Below are positions 44,825 through 56,075 of a stretch of 64,000 nucleotides of DNA, piece by piece. The stretch comes from Glebionis coronaria. Lineage: Eukaryota; Streptophyta; Magnoliopsida; Asterales; Asteraceae. Position 1 is the first letter of the stretch, and every line of letters begins with the position of its first letter. A program made the position numbers and the translations under genes. The stretch is from positions 26,175,580 through 26,239,579 of the forward strand of contig CM046881.1 of assembly GCA_025667525.1 (NCBI GenBank), given 5' to 3'. The notes beneath the pieces were generated by a model. That model ran no database searches, was not told the DNA's origin, and worked only from the letters and a program-made list of their open reading frames with translations.

Positions 44825-46459
44825 TCATTTGGATTGAGGAGCAGGAGTCTCTGTGTGTTCAGGAGTCAAAACAGGTTCAATGAATACTGAGGGTTCTTCA
44901 CAGATTATTTCTTCGTCCATAATCTCTTCATCAGGAGGAGAGATTGGTTCAATAAGATCAACATTCACAGTAGTGGGTGGAGTGATTTGTTCGGCATTTT
45001 GAACTTTTGGAGTGATGTCAGAGACTGAATGATGATCAAATGCATGAACATAAGGGAAGTCCTTGTGATCGCCCTTGGATGATTCCTTGGGATTTGAGAA
45101 ATCATCCTTTGGATAAGATTTAACTTCATTGAAGTCAATGTCACATTCTTCTGAGTTGGTGTGGTTGATGACAGCATCTACTTCATTGAAGGTGACATGG
45201 ATGGATTCTTCTAATTCTTGTCTACGGATGTTGAACACTCTGTAAGCTCTGGAGGTGAGAGAGTAACCAACGAAGAATCCATCATCAGACTTTTCATCAA
45301 ATTTTCCCAGGTGATCTCTGTAATTGTGAATGAAAACAGGGCAACCAAAGACATGGAAGTAGCTTACATCAGGGGCTCTTTTCCTATATACTTCATAAGA
45401 GTTCTTGCCATGTCTCTTCACAATAATGGATATGTTTTGTGTATGACAAGCTGTATTCACTGCTTCACCCTAGAATTGTTTAGGATGTCTTGATTCACTA
45501 AGCATTGTTCTAGCAGCCTCTATGAGAGTTCTGTTTCTTCTTTCAGTGACACCATTTTGCTTAGGGGTTCCTGGGTTGGAAAAGTTCTGTGATATTCCCT
45601 TTTCATCACAAAAGGCTTCCATGGCATGATTCTTGAACTCAGTGCCATTGTCACTTCTGATAGCCTTGACTCTGCAGTCATTGAGATTCACAATTTCTCT
45701 GATGAAGGACATTATTCTTTCAGCAGCATCACTCTTTCTTTTAAGAAAGAATACCCAAGTGTATCTGGAGAATTCATCTACAATGACTAGTGTATATTTT
45801 TTATGATTTAGGGATTGAGGTTTTACTGGTCCAAATAAGTCCATGTGAAGGAGATGGAGGGACTTATTTATGGAGAATGATTGTTTAGTCTTGAATGAGG
45901 CTCTGTGGTGCTTCCCTTTCTCGCACACTGAGCAGGGTCTGTCTTTGGTAAAGGTCAGAGAGGGAAGCCCAACTACTAAATCATTCTTAGCCAGTTTGTT
46001 TATGTTTTTGAAGTTGAGATGGGAGAGTCTCTTATGCCATAGCCAATTTTCACTATCAGATGCTTTGGCATAGAGACAAGTGTTTGTCCCCTCTGGATAA
46101 GATGTCATATCGATGACGTACACATCCCTTCTCCTAGGTGCAATAAGAACAACATCATCATTTTGATTGAAGATTGTTCCTTGGGTCTTGGTGAACAGAA
46201 CTTTGAAGCCAACGTTGCAGAGTTGACTAATGCTAATTCGGTTGTGCTTCAGTCCATTTACATAAGCGACCCTTGTGAAGGTTATTCCATTACAATCCAC
46301 TGAGCCATAACCCTTAGTAGCCCCTGAGGAATCATCTCCAAAGACTAATTTAGGACCAGACTCCTTTTTATATCTATGCAGATATTGTTTAACCCCTGTC
46401 ATGTGTCTGGAGCACCCGCTGTCCAGATACCAAACAGATTTCTTCAGATATTCCTGCAT
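44825..46459 (-). pseudogene. pol: SIRE-B Pol: protease and integrase
   Basis: ATG 46459 opens [22 protein letters not shown] (protease DSG), then GAG-pre-integrase LWHKRLSHLNFKNINKLAKN with CSVCEKGKH. The integrase core follows: [28 protein letters not shown] and [18 protein letters not shown] (D,D,E kept). TAG at 45472-45470 replaces the Trp of QFWGEAVNTA (TGG to TAG). The same frame then continues through VFGCPVFIHNYRDHLGKF and FVGYSLTSRAYRVFN, and an acidic linker, to 44825. Confidence 0.9.
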
Positions 46460-46480
46460 AGATATAACAAATCCAGATTA
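46454..46480 (-). other. SIRE-B Gag-Pol junction with acceptor-like tract
   Basis: The minus strand has the gag stop TAA, then TCTGGATTTGTTATATCTATGCAG, then GAATATCTG in the pol frame, phase 0. This matches the arrangement at 30141-30163 of SIRE-A, although the two families are well diverged. Confidence 0.35.
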
Positions 46481-48132
46481 GTTTCTATGACCAACCCAGT
46501 TTCCAGTGGGTGCATGCTGTCGCTGACCAGCGACATTGGTCCTTCTCTGGTTACCTCCCCCTCTTTGGTTGCAATCCCTGGGTTCATGACGCATGCTTCC
46601 ACAGATGTCACATCCAGGATAATGTTCGCACTCATTAGAGTGATAGTCGAAGAAACCACAGTACTTGTAGGGGGGTTAGGTCTCTAACCCTGAGAGTTAT
46701 CTCTGGGCTTAGGCTCAGCCTTTCTAGAGGGTCGATGAGGAGTTTTAGATCTCATTTGAGTTCTGGTTCTTTGAACTGCTATCATCTCCTCATGCTCTCT
46801 GGATGTATGTTCAAAGGACTCGCATGTGATACACTTAGGTTTCTTGGAGCAATCCTCGGATGAGTGATTCTTGAAACCACAGTGCTTGCAAGGTCTGAAG
46901 ATCGCTCTCCCCTTGGAGCTACTAGACCCCTCACCAAGAGAGTTAACATATGGACTATTAACTCAAGGGTTGATTTGTTCTTTCAACCCTTTCACCTCTT
47001 CCATCAGGGTGAGGAGAAGTTGCTTGGTGGGAGAAAGCTCTTCAGGGGGAGGAGTGGGTTTGTTGGAGTCCTTAGCCACAAAAACATTTTTATTCGCTTT
47101 GTCAGCGACTTTGAGAATTAAATTCCCTGGGGTTTTGGTTTGAGGTTTAGGGCCAAGCAAGGAATCAGATGGGTTGGCACTAGCGGGTCTTGGTGGAGCT
47201 GGTACCTCTGATTCTTTGTCAGAGTTATTCTCATCCACAGAGGTGGAAGAAGGAGAAGAAACATCTGATGGGACAAATTTGACATTGGGAACAGGGACAT
47301 GTTTTTCGAATCTACCCTTTCCCCCAATAGCCTAAATCACATCACCAGGTATGGATCCAGCGACTATTTCTTCCACTGTGGATTGAGCCAAATTCCATTT
47401 CTCAATGGTTTTTCTTAGTTCATAATTTTGATCAGACAAAGACTCATTTTCAATGGATAATTTGCTCACTTTATTTTGAAGTTGGTTAGCAAGATTCACA
47501 AAAGGTTTAAGATTTGTTAGTTCAGATTGGCAAAGATTTAACTCTGTTTTAAGACTGTGAAATTTGTTTGACAGGTTTTTTCTTTTCTCTTCCACAAAGT
47601 GGAGGTCAACCAAGGTATAGTCACTGACATGATCTCTATCAAGACTTTCAGTCATAGATAACATTCTTTGTACCTTTTTCATGGTGATATCCACCCATTG
47701 ACCAAATCTTGCTTCACTTTTACCCACAGCGGGTTCTTCATCAAAGACAGCCATAAAGGATCTAACGGTGGCGGTACCTTCATCCTCAGAATTGAGAGGT
47801 TCATCATCCCAGTCGAATGAGGCAGCGATCAGACCCTTTTCAGTCTTCTTAACATCCTTTTTCTTTGCTGTATCATCGGCTTTCTGATTGAGTTTTAGCA
47901 ACTCAGCTTTGAAGGCTTTGTATTTGACTTTGTAGTCCTTCTTCCCTTCTGAGTCAGAGAGAGAGGTTTGCTTGAAATGAGAGGTGGAAAACGTCTTCTG
48001 GCTGTTGCTGCTGCTGGATGAAGGGAAGCTTGGAGAGGAGGTTTTGTTTGACCAACAATCTTTTTGATAGTGACCAGTCTTTCCACAAATGTAGCATGAC
48101 ACCTTGGATTTATCAACCTTTGCTGCTCCAAC
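46460..48132 (-). pseudogene. gag: SIRE-B Gag C-terminal region with several zinc knuckles
   Basis: From the Gypsy insertion edge: CYICGKTGHYQKDC (first knuckle), a serine-rich patch, a long coiled coil (LHFVEEKRKNLSNKFHSLK.., about 47630-47380), TAG at 47334-47332, then in frame ..TPPPEELSPTKQLLLTLMEE. After TGA 46965-46963 the frame continues with Cys-rich clusters CKHCGFKNHSSEDC, CITCESFEHTSREH and, one frame over, CGFFDYHSNEC and CDICGSMRHEPRDC. It ends RN and TAA 46480-46478; six codons later the protease ATG follows. Multiple knuckles are typical of this SIRE branch and bind RNA. Confidence 0.82.
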
Positions 48133-49752
48133 TGTAAAACCCACATGCTTTTACCATGAATAGTGCCCTTAAGATCGTACGTCCTGGATTAAAACTTACC
48201 CTATTTAGTATTGATCACATTCATGTGCTTATAATCAAGCAAGTGCATACGTGTATGACATGATAAGTATCGATTACGTACAAACTCATGATAAACAGTT
48301 AATAGATATTTCACGTGAACATAATTAAATCATGATCACCATTTTAAAACACGAACTAAAATTATTACGTAAGTACTTAATTACGAGTGTAAATAATACG
48401 ATAAACTACATGATAAAATAAACAGAAACACTTTAAACACGAACACGTTTAACCACGAACGAACACGAAACATTGGGACACGAGAAAAGGTATGGGTACC
48501 CCATGTGGGGCCCCATACCCACGGCACACATAACTAAATGGGCTTAGCCCATTGACTTTTTACATGAAGGGGGGGGGGTTATGGTAAATATTCATTTCAT
48601 TTTTACATTTCAAGAAAATAAGCATTTAACCTAAAAAGGTTTTTCTCTCCTCCTCTTGGTCTCTTTGTGCCGCCACCTTAAGGACCACCATAGGTGGTTG
48701 TTGATTGATTTTGATCTTGAAAACCATTGCTATAAACCATGTTTGTTCATCCTCTTCCAAGCTACGTATTGGTATATCATTCTAAACCTTTCTTTTTAAT
48801 TCTTTTTAAATCTTTGATTATTTTCATGAACATGTTATTGTTATTCTTATTAAAACATGATAATTAAACATAGATCTAACATGTTTTGGGGTTAATTAAA
48901 ATCAAAGGTTGTTATATGAGGGTGTTTGTTTTTGGCCGCCTAGTATAACCAACCCGAGGGGGGGTTCGGTTTGCTTTTAGCCGCCACCACCAAGACCATT
49001 TTGGTCTTGGTTGGTGCATGTGGGACCCAAGGCAGCAAGGGGACACAAGTACCCCGAGTTGGCTCAGGGTACGGTGTCGAGTTCATGCCCGATTCATGGT
49101 TCGTTGGTTAAATCATGATTTATGCTACATGTTAATATTATGAATTATGAACTTAGGATTTAAATTAATTAATAACATGAGATATTAATTAAACCATGAC
49201 TTAGGTTATTTTTAATTATTAATTTAGCATGATATTAATTTAACCTAAGTATTTTTATGTTATAAGTTATAATTAATTAATTATTTAAAACATGCCTATA
49301 ATTAATTAATTTAGACATGACTTAGGTTATATTATTAATACATATTAATATACATTTTAACCTAAGTAAATTTATTCTATTTTAATTAAAACATGTTATA
49401 CTTTAATTAAAATGCTTAACCTATAGTTTAATTAAAATGCATGAAGTAATAATTAAACTATACACTATATCATATGACTTAAGAAATAAGCTTATAAACA
49501 CTTAGACTTATATTTTAGCTTATGCAACCAGCTTAATTCTAATTATGGAAACTTCTATTTATAGAAACTTAATTAAATAAGGCAACTAATCTATTAATGG
49601 AAACCTTCTATATATGGAAATCTATCTATTTCATGCAGCTAATCTAATCATGGAAACCTTCTATATATGGAAACTTATTTAATTAAGGCAGCTGATCTAT
49701 TTTTGGAAACTTTCTATTCTTAGAAACTGATCTATTTTAAGCAGTGAATTCT

Positions 49753-49880
49753 ATTTTTGGAAACTTTCTATTTTAGGAAACTTTCTATTTTTGGTAACTT
49801 ATTATTTTTGGAAACTTTCTATTTTTGGAAACTTTCTATTTTTGGAAACTTTCTATTTTTGGAAACCTGGTATTTTTGGA
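49753..49880 (+). repeat. 18-bp LTR minisatellite, left copy
   Basis: Tandem TTTTTGGAAACTTTCTAT units, about seven with variants; looser GGAAACTT-containing relatives extend upstream to about 49545. The corresponding stretch in the right LTR (about 54713-54845) has about two more units, matching most of the 36-bp LTR length difference. Confidence 0.85.
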
Positions 49881-50313
49881 AAGTTACTTATTATTACACT
49901 GTAAGTATAATAATACATGAATTACCAGTAATACTTTATCAGATTAATCAGAGTACAAGGTAAACACAGATAGGGCTTTAAACAGTAAACCATGACCTAA
50001 CATACAAAGTAAGCTAAGATGAGTCATAAAACCCAGTACGTAATCAGTGATTCGATACTTATACACGTGTGTATTCATGTAGCGTTAGTGATCCAGAAGT
50101 AGGAGTCTTTCTTCCGTTCAATCACTGGACTTGAGGTACGGATTCCCGTCCTTTCAGTATGGACATTCTTTCCTTATTAGGATTTCCCCGTATGCAGCCA
50201 ACTGTTTTCCCCAGTATTTGTTTTATTGTTTTGAACTGCTTATGTTTAATTAGCATAATCTATAGCCATATACAAGCATGATCAGTTTCACCTAGTTATG
50301 GAGGTACCATAAC

Positions 50314-50340
50314 CATAACATTGGAGGCACCAATGTTATG
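50314..50340 (+). other. Perfect hairpin in Tekay-like LTR
   Basis: CATAACATTGG, loop AGGCA, CCAATGTTATG: an 11-bp perfect stem kept in the right LTR near 55275-55301. It could be an RNA structure or protein-binding site; no function known. Confidence 0.5.
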
Positions 50341-51118
50341 ACTTCCCCACGGCAGAGTGATTGCTCGTGGCGTCCCTTTCGGTTTTGGCCATATTATTAT
50401 ATCATGTGGGGCGTATGGGTGCATCCTAGTTACATGTTTTATTCAGTTTTTCATGGTGAATGTGGTGTGTGCCTTGCATCCTTCACAAGGAGTTGATCCC
50501 TCCTACCCAGACCAGTATATTAATTAGAGGCATCCCCTCTAATCAGCATGATGAGGTCACCCCTCCAAGTATTCATGCACGTGACCTTTTCATGACCTAT
50601 ATGGGCTATGGTATATATATGTTAAAACAGTTTTCATAAGATAAACATAAGGCTCTTCAAACTATAAAACCAGTTTTCTCAATACTTAACCAGTCTACTC
50701 AGAACTTAGTCTTCCGCTGTTATATGTTACATGCTTATCCTATTTCATGCTATTTTGTACATCCGTGCACTGAGCGTCTTGCTCAGCCGTTTTCCTTTTC
50801 ATGTTCCCAAAACGGCAGGTACTCAGGGACGCTCGTAGATCTCAAACGTAAGTGCATATGGACTGGAAGCTTTACTGTCTTTCTTTACTTTATGCATTTC
50901 CTTTACTTTAATACAGCTTGCTATGGACATTGTTTCGTCCTTTCCTTTTACAGTATTTATGTTTGTGTGTGATGAGCTCTACTTTGGGGTTACCGATGTT
51001 TGATTATGGTATTTCCCTTTTATGGTCAAATAATGCTTAGACATTTATCCTTGTATGCTTTGATGACACGCCATGATTATGCGTAAGATTCCATTTCCAA
51101 AATGGGGTGTTACAATTA

Positions 51119-51130
51119 TGGTATCAGAGC
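51119..51130 (+). other. Primer binding site, tRNA-iMet type
   Basis: TGGTATCAGAGC, four bases after the LTR end. The leader that follows is very short before the deletion junction near 51250. Confidence 0.9.
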
Positions 51131-51249
51131 CAAGGCTTCGACCTGTAGGCTCTCAAATATGACCTGTGATTAGTGGGTAGTCACTACGGTCTTCCTAGAA
51201 CTGACAGTTGTTTTCATGCATTCATCATTTTTAAGCATACATATACATG

Positions 51250-52450
51250 GAGGCACTACTTATACGGAGAATCATGCGACATTTTCACGGATCACAAGAG
51301 CTTGAAGTATATCTTCACTCAACGTGAATTGAACATGAGACAAAGGAGATGGTTGGAACTGTTGAAGGATTATGATATTAACCTACAGTATCATCCCGGA
51401 AAGGCTAATGTAGTAGCAGATGCACTCAGCAGAAAGTCCGGAATGATCAACGGCATTGAAATCAAGGAACAAAACATAAGAGACTTGGAGCGGCTAGACA
51501 TCGAAATCATGATACGTGGGCAGCACGGATACTGGGCGAATCTTAGAGTAGAACCCGAGTTACTGTCTAGGATCAAGGAAGCTCAGAAGGATGATGGAGA
51601 AATATGGGCGATAATTCAGAATTTGGAGAAGCAGACAGAATTCAGAATGGACGCAGACGGTATCGTTTGGCAAGGCATGAGACTTTGTGTTCCTGACAAT
51701 CAAGAACTCCGGGAAGCATTGTTAGCTGAAGCTCACAGCTCCCCATTTTCTATACATCCTGGGTCGACAAAAATGTACCATGACATCAGACAGTACTTTT
51801 GGTGGAGTGGTATGAAACAGGATGTAGCCACTTATGTCTCCAAATGTCTTACCTGCCAGCAGGTTAAGATTGAGCATCAGCGATCGGCCGGTCTCCTTCA
51901 ACCGTTGGATATTCCAGAGTGGAAGTGGGACAAAATCACCATGGATTTTGTTACCGGTCTTCCGCCTACCAAGAAGAAGCACGATGCCATTTGGGTCATT
52001 GTCGATCGACTCACCAAATCAGCTCATTTCTTACCGATACGCAAGGAAGATCCGGTAAGTAAACTCGCAGATACTTACAGAAGGGAGATCATGAGACTCC
52101 ACGGTGCTCCCTCCAGCATCGTCTCAGACAGAGATCCTCGTTTCACGTCGCGATTCTGGAAAGGTCTTCAAAACGCTTGGGGTACACAACTTAAGCTGAG
52201 TACGGCCTTTCATCCTCAAACGGACGGACAGTCGGAGCGAACAATTCAGACATTGGAAGATATGTTAAGGTCGTGTGCGTTGGAATGGACAAGTGATTGG
52301 GACGATTACATCTGTTTGGTCGAGTTTGCATACAACAACAGCTGGCACGCAAGTATCAAGTGTGCTCCTTTCGAAATGTTGTATGGCAGGAAGTGTCGCG
52401 CTCCAATCTGCTGGGATCAAGTGGGAGAGCGAACACTCGAAGGACCATAA
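51250..52450 (+). pseudogene. Tekay-like Pol remnant: RNase H end and integrase
   Basis: The frame is open from 51173, but its first codon is GTG and 51173-51249 is leader. Pol identity begins at WRHYLYG, right after the deletion junction. Then: RNase [22 protein letters not shown] and [12 protein letters not shown]; integrase zinc region [20 protein letters not shown] with CLTCQQVK; core [38 protein letters not shown] and [23 protein letters not shown] at 52448-52450 (GGACCATAA) interrupts it; the frame continues two codons later. No good ATG precedes it, so expression is unlikely. Confidence 0.9.
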
Positions 52451-52981
52451 ATTATAGAAATGACCAATGAGAAGATCGAAGTAGCTAAGCAGAAGCTGCA
52501 GGAAGCACGGTCACGTCAGAAGAGTTACGCTGATAAGCATCGTAGGGACATACATTTTAATGTGGGAGACCACGTCTTCCTCAAGGTTTCGCCGGCGCGT
52601 GGTGTTAAACGCTTCGGGGTCAAAGGGAAACTCAGTCCTCGTTTCATCGGACCGTTTGATATCATTGAACGAATCGGTGAAGTATCTTACCGATTGGTGT
52701 TACCTCCTCAGCTTTCGCACGTGCATAACGTGTTTCATGTGTCCTTACTTAGAGGGTACAAGTATCATCCCCTTCACATGGTTCAGTATCCACTGGAACA
52801 GATACGTGAAGATCTCACTTTTATAGAGGAACCCGAACGAGTTCTTGACAGGCAAGAACGAGTCATGAGAAGGAAGACGATTCCATTCGTCAAAATTCTT
52901 TGGAGGGACCATACCGAGCGGGAAGCCACTTGGGAAACGGAGGAGTCTATCCGGGCTTCTTACCCTCACTTCATATTTTGA
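52451..52981 (+). pseudogene. Tekay-like integrase C-terminus and chromodomain
   Basis: The same frame as the integrase block after the single nonsense codon (ATG at 52460 is internal). It shows NEKIEVAKQKLQEARSRQKSY, the GPF-type block (KLSPRFIGPFDIIERIGEVSY), HNVFHVSLLR, and a chromodomain-like end: PFVKILWRDHTEREATWETEE. Chromodomains of this kind are thought to guide integration to particular chromatin. Confidence 0.88.
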
Positions 52982-53045
52982 GTTCGGGTATGTTACTTCT
53001 TTCCAGTTTACTTTATCTATAATTCGGGGACGAATTATTCTTTTT

Positions 53046-53057
53046 AGGGGGGAAGAA
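53046..53057 (+). other. Polypurine tract of Tekay-like element
   Basis: AGGGGGGAAGAA directly before the right LTR start TGTAAAACCC. Confidence 0.88.
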
Positions 53058-56000
53058 TGTAAAACCCGCATGCTTTTACCATGAATAGTGCCCTTAAGAC
53101 CGTACGTCCTGGATTAAAACTTACCCTATTTAGTATTGATCACATTCATGTGCTTATAATCAAGCAAGTGCATACGTGTATGACATGATAAGTATCGATT
53201 ACGTACAAACTCATGATAAACAGTTAATAGATATTTCACGTGAACATAATTAAATCATGATCACCATTTTAAAACACGAACTAAAATAATTACGTAAGTA
53301 CTTAATTACGAGTGTAAATAATACGATAAACTACATGATAAAATAAACAGAAACACTTTAAACACGAACACGTTTAACCACGAACGAACGCGAAACATCG
53401 GGACACGAGAAAAGGTACGGGTACCCCATGTGGGGACCCATACCCATGGCACACATAACTAAATGGGCTTAGCCCATTGACTTTTTACATGAAAGGGGGG
53501 GGGGGTTATGGTAAATATTCATTTCATTTTTACATTTCAAGAAAATAAGCATTTAACCTAAAAAGGTTTTTCTCTCCTCCTCTTGGTCTCTTTGTGTCAC
53601 CACCTTAAGGACCACCATAGGTGGTTGTTGATTGATTTTGATCTTCCATTGCTATAAATCGTGTTTTTTCATCCTCTTCCAAGCTACGTATTGGTATATC
53701 ATTCTAAACCTTTCTTTTTAATTCTTTTTAAATCTTTGATTATTTTCATGAACATGTTATTGTTATTCTTATTAAAACATGATAATTAAACATAGATCTA
53801 ACATGTTTTGGGGTTAATTAAAATCAAAGGTTGTTATATGAGGGTGTTTGTTTTTGGCCGCCTAGTATAACCAACCCGAGGGGGGGGGGGTTCGGTTTGC
53901 TTTTAGCCACCACCACCAAGACCATTTTTGGTCTTGGTTGGTGCATGTGGGACCCACGGCAGCAAGGGGACACAAGTACCCCGAGTTGGCTCGGGGTACG
54001 GTGTCGAGTTCATGCCCGATTCATGGTTCGTTGGTTAAATCATGATTTATGCTACATGTTAATATTATGAATTATGAACTTAGGATATAAATTAATTAAT
54101 AACATGAGATATTAATTAAACCATGACATAGGTTATTTTTAATTATTAATTTAGCATGATATTAATTTAACCTAAGTATTTTTATGTTATAAGTTATAAT
54201 TAATTAATTATTTAAAACATGCCTATAATTAATTAATTTAGACATGACTTAGGTTATATTATTAATACATATTAATATACATTTTAACCTAAGTAAATTT
54301 ATTCCATTTTAATTAAAACATGTTATACTTTAATTAAAATGCTTAACCTATAGTTTAATTAAAGTGCATGAAGTAATAATTAAACTATACACTATATCAT
54401 ATGACTTAAGAAATAAGCTTATAAACACTTAGACTTATATTTTAGCTTATGCAACCAGCTTAATTCTAATTATGGAAACTTCTATTTATAGAAACTTAAT
54501 TAAATAAGGTAACTAATCTATTAATGGAAACCTTCTATATATGGAAATCTATCTATTTCAGGCAGCTAATCTAATCATGGAAACCTTCTATATATGGAAA
54601 CTTATTTAATTAAGGCAGCTGATCTATTTTTGGAAACTTTCTATTTTTAGAAACTGATCTATTTTAAGCAGTGAATTCTATTTTTGGAAACTTTCTATTT
54701 TAGGAAACTTTCAATTTTTGGAAACTTTCTATTTTTGGAAACTTTCTATTTTTGGTAACTTTCTATTTTTGGAAACTTTCTATTTTTGGAAACTTTCTAT
54801 TTTTGGAAACTTTCTATTTTTGGAAACCTGCTATTTTTGGAAAGTTACTTATTATTACACAGTAAGTATAATAATACATGAATTACCAGTAATACTTTAT
54901 CAGATTAATCAGAGTACAAGGTAAACACAGATAGGGCTTTAAACAGTAAACCATGAACTAACATACAAAGTAAGCTAAGATGAGACATAAAAACCAGTAC
55001 GTAATCAGTGATTCGATACTTATACACGTGTGTATTCATGTAGCGTTAGTGATCCAGAAGTAGGAGTCTTTCTTCCGTTCAATCACTGGACTTGAGGTAC
55101 GGATTCCCGTCCTTTCAGTATGGACATTCTTTCCTTATTAGGATTTCCCCGTATGCAGCCAACTGTTTTCCCCAGTATTTGTTTTATTGTTTTGTACTGC
55201 TTATGTTTAATTAGCATAATCTAGAGCCATATACAAGCATGACCAGTTTCACCTAGTTATGGAGGTACCATAACCATAACATTGGAGGCACCAATGTTAT
55301 GACTTCCCCACGGCTGAGTGATTGCTCGTGGCGTCCCTTTCAGTTTTGGCCATATTATTATATCTTGTGGGGCGTATGGGTGCATCCTAGTTACATGTTT
55401 TATTCAGTATTTCATGGTGAATGTGGTGTGTGCCTTGCATCCTTCACAAAGAGTTGATCCCTCCTACCCAGACCAGTATATTAATTAGAGGCATCCCCTC
55501 TAATCAGCATGATGAGGTCACCCCTCCAAGTATTCATGCACGTGACCTTTTCATGACCTATATGGGCTATGGTATATATATGTTAAAACAGTTTTCATAA
55601 GATAAACATAAGGCTCTTCAAACTATAAAACCAGTTTTCTCAATACGTAACCAGTCTACTCAGAACTTAGTCTTCCGCTGTTATATGTTACATGCTTATC
55701 CTATTTCATGCTATTTTGTACATCCGTGCACTGAGCGTCTTGCTCAGCCGTTTTCCTTTTCATGTTCCCAAAACGGCAGGTACTCAGGGACGCTCGTAGA
55801 TCTCAAACGTACGTGCATATGGACTGGAAGCTTTATTGTCTTTCTTTACTTTATGCATTTCCTTTACTTTAATACAGCTTGCAATGGACATTGTTTCGTC
55901 CTTTCCTTTTACAGTATTTATGTTTGTGTGTGATGAGCTCTACTTTGGGGTTACCGATGTTTGATTCCGGTATTTACCTTTTATGGTCAAATAATGCTTA

Positions 56001-56075
56001 GACATTTATCCTTGTATGCTTTGATGACACGCCATGATTATGCGTAAGATTCCATTTCCAAAATGGGGTGTTACA
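53058..56075 (+). repeat. 3' LTR of Tekay-like element
   Basis: 3018 bp, matching 48133-51114. The minisatellite is longer (about 54713-54845), the G run near 53498 is longer, and AAAA is missing near 53645. The hairpin is conserved. Ends GTGTTACA, followed by the altered TSD. Confidence 0.92.

Larger units (their letters stand above)
48133..51114 (+). repeat. 5' LTR of Tekay-like element
   Basis: 2982 bp. Contains a G run near 48570, an 18-bp minisatellite (about 49753-49880), a perfect 11-bp-stem hairpin (50314-50340) and no gene. The 82-codon ORF 50724-50972 recurs in the other LTR with changes and has no domain. Confidence 0.92.
48133..56075 (+). mobile_element. Tekay-like chromovirus (Ty3/Gypsy) deletion derivative
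   Basis: LTRs TGTAAAAC..GTGTTACA at 48133-51114 and 53058-56075. The PBS is iMet type (51119-51130) and the PPT AGGGGGGAAGAA is at 53046-53057. The interior is only 1943 bp: the leader is joined directly to the end of RNase H, so gag, protease and RT are deleted. Integrase and a C-terminal chromodomain remain. It inserted into SIRE-B gag; target duplication CCAAC (48128-48132) versus CCCAC (56076-56080), one base changed since insertion. The LTRs differ by substitutions and small indels, including two more 18-bp minisatellite units on the right, so it is older than the 7598 element. Confidence 0.9.

Noticed and set aside
43154..48132. 21-bp RCGYTGACA arrays in SIRE-B
   Set aside because: Single CGCTG / CAGCG matches occur, but without regular spacing or clusters; the array appears specific to SIRE-A.
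49757..49963. Repetitive ORF (METFYF.. / FLETFYFWK..), also 54718-54924
   Set aside because: This is the 18-bp minisatellite read as protein (18 is a multiple of 3); not a gene.
50724..50972. 82-codon ORF in both Tekay-like LTRs (also 55685-55933)
   Set aside because: Conserved only by LTR duplication; no recognisable domain and it lies just upstream of the LTR end.
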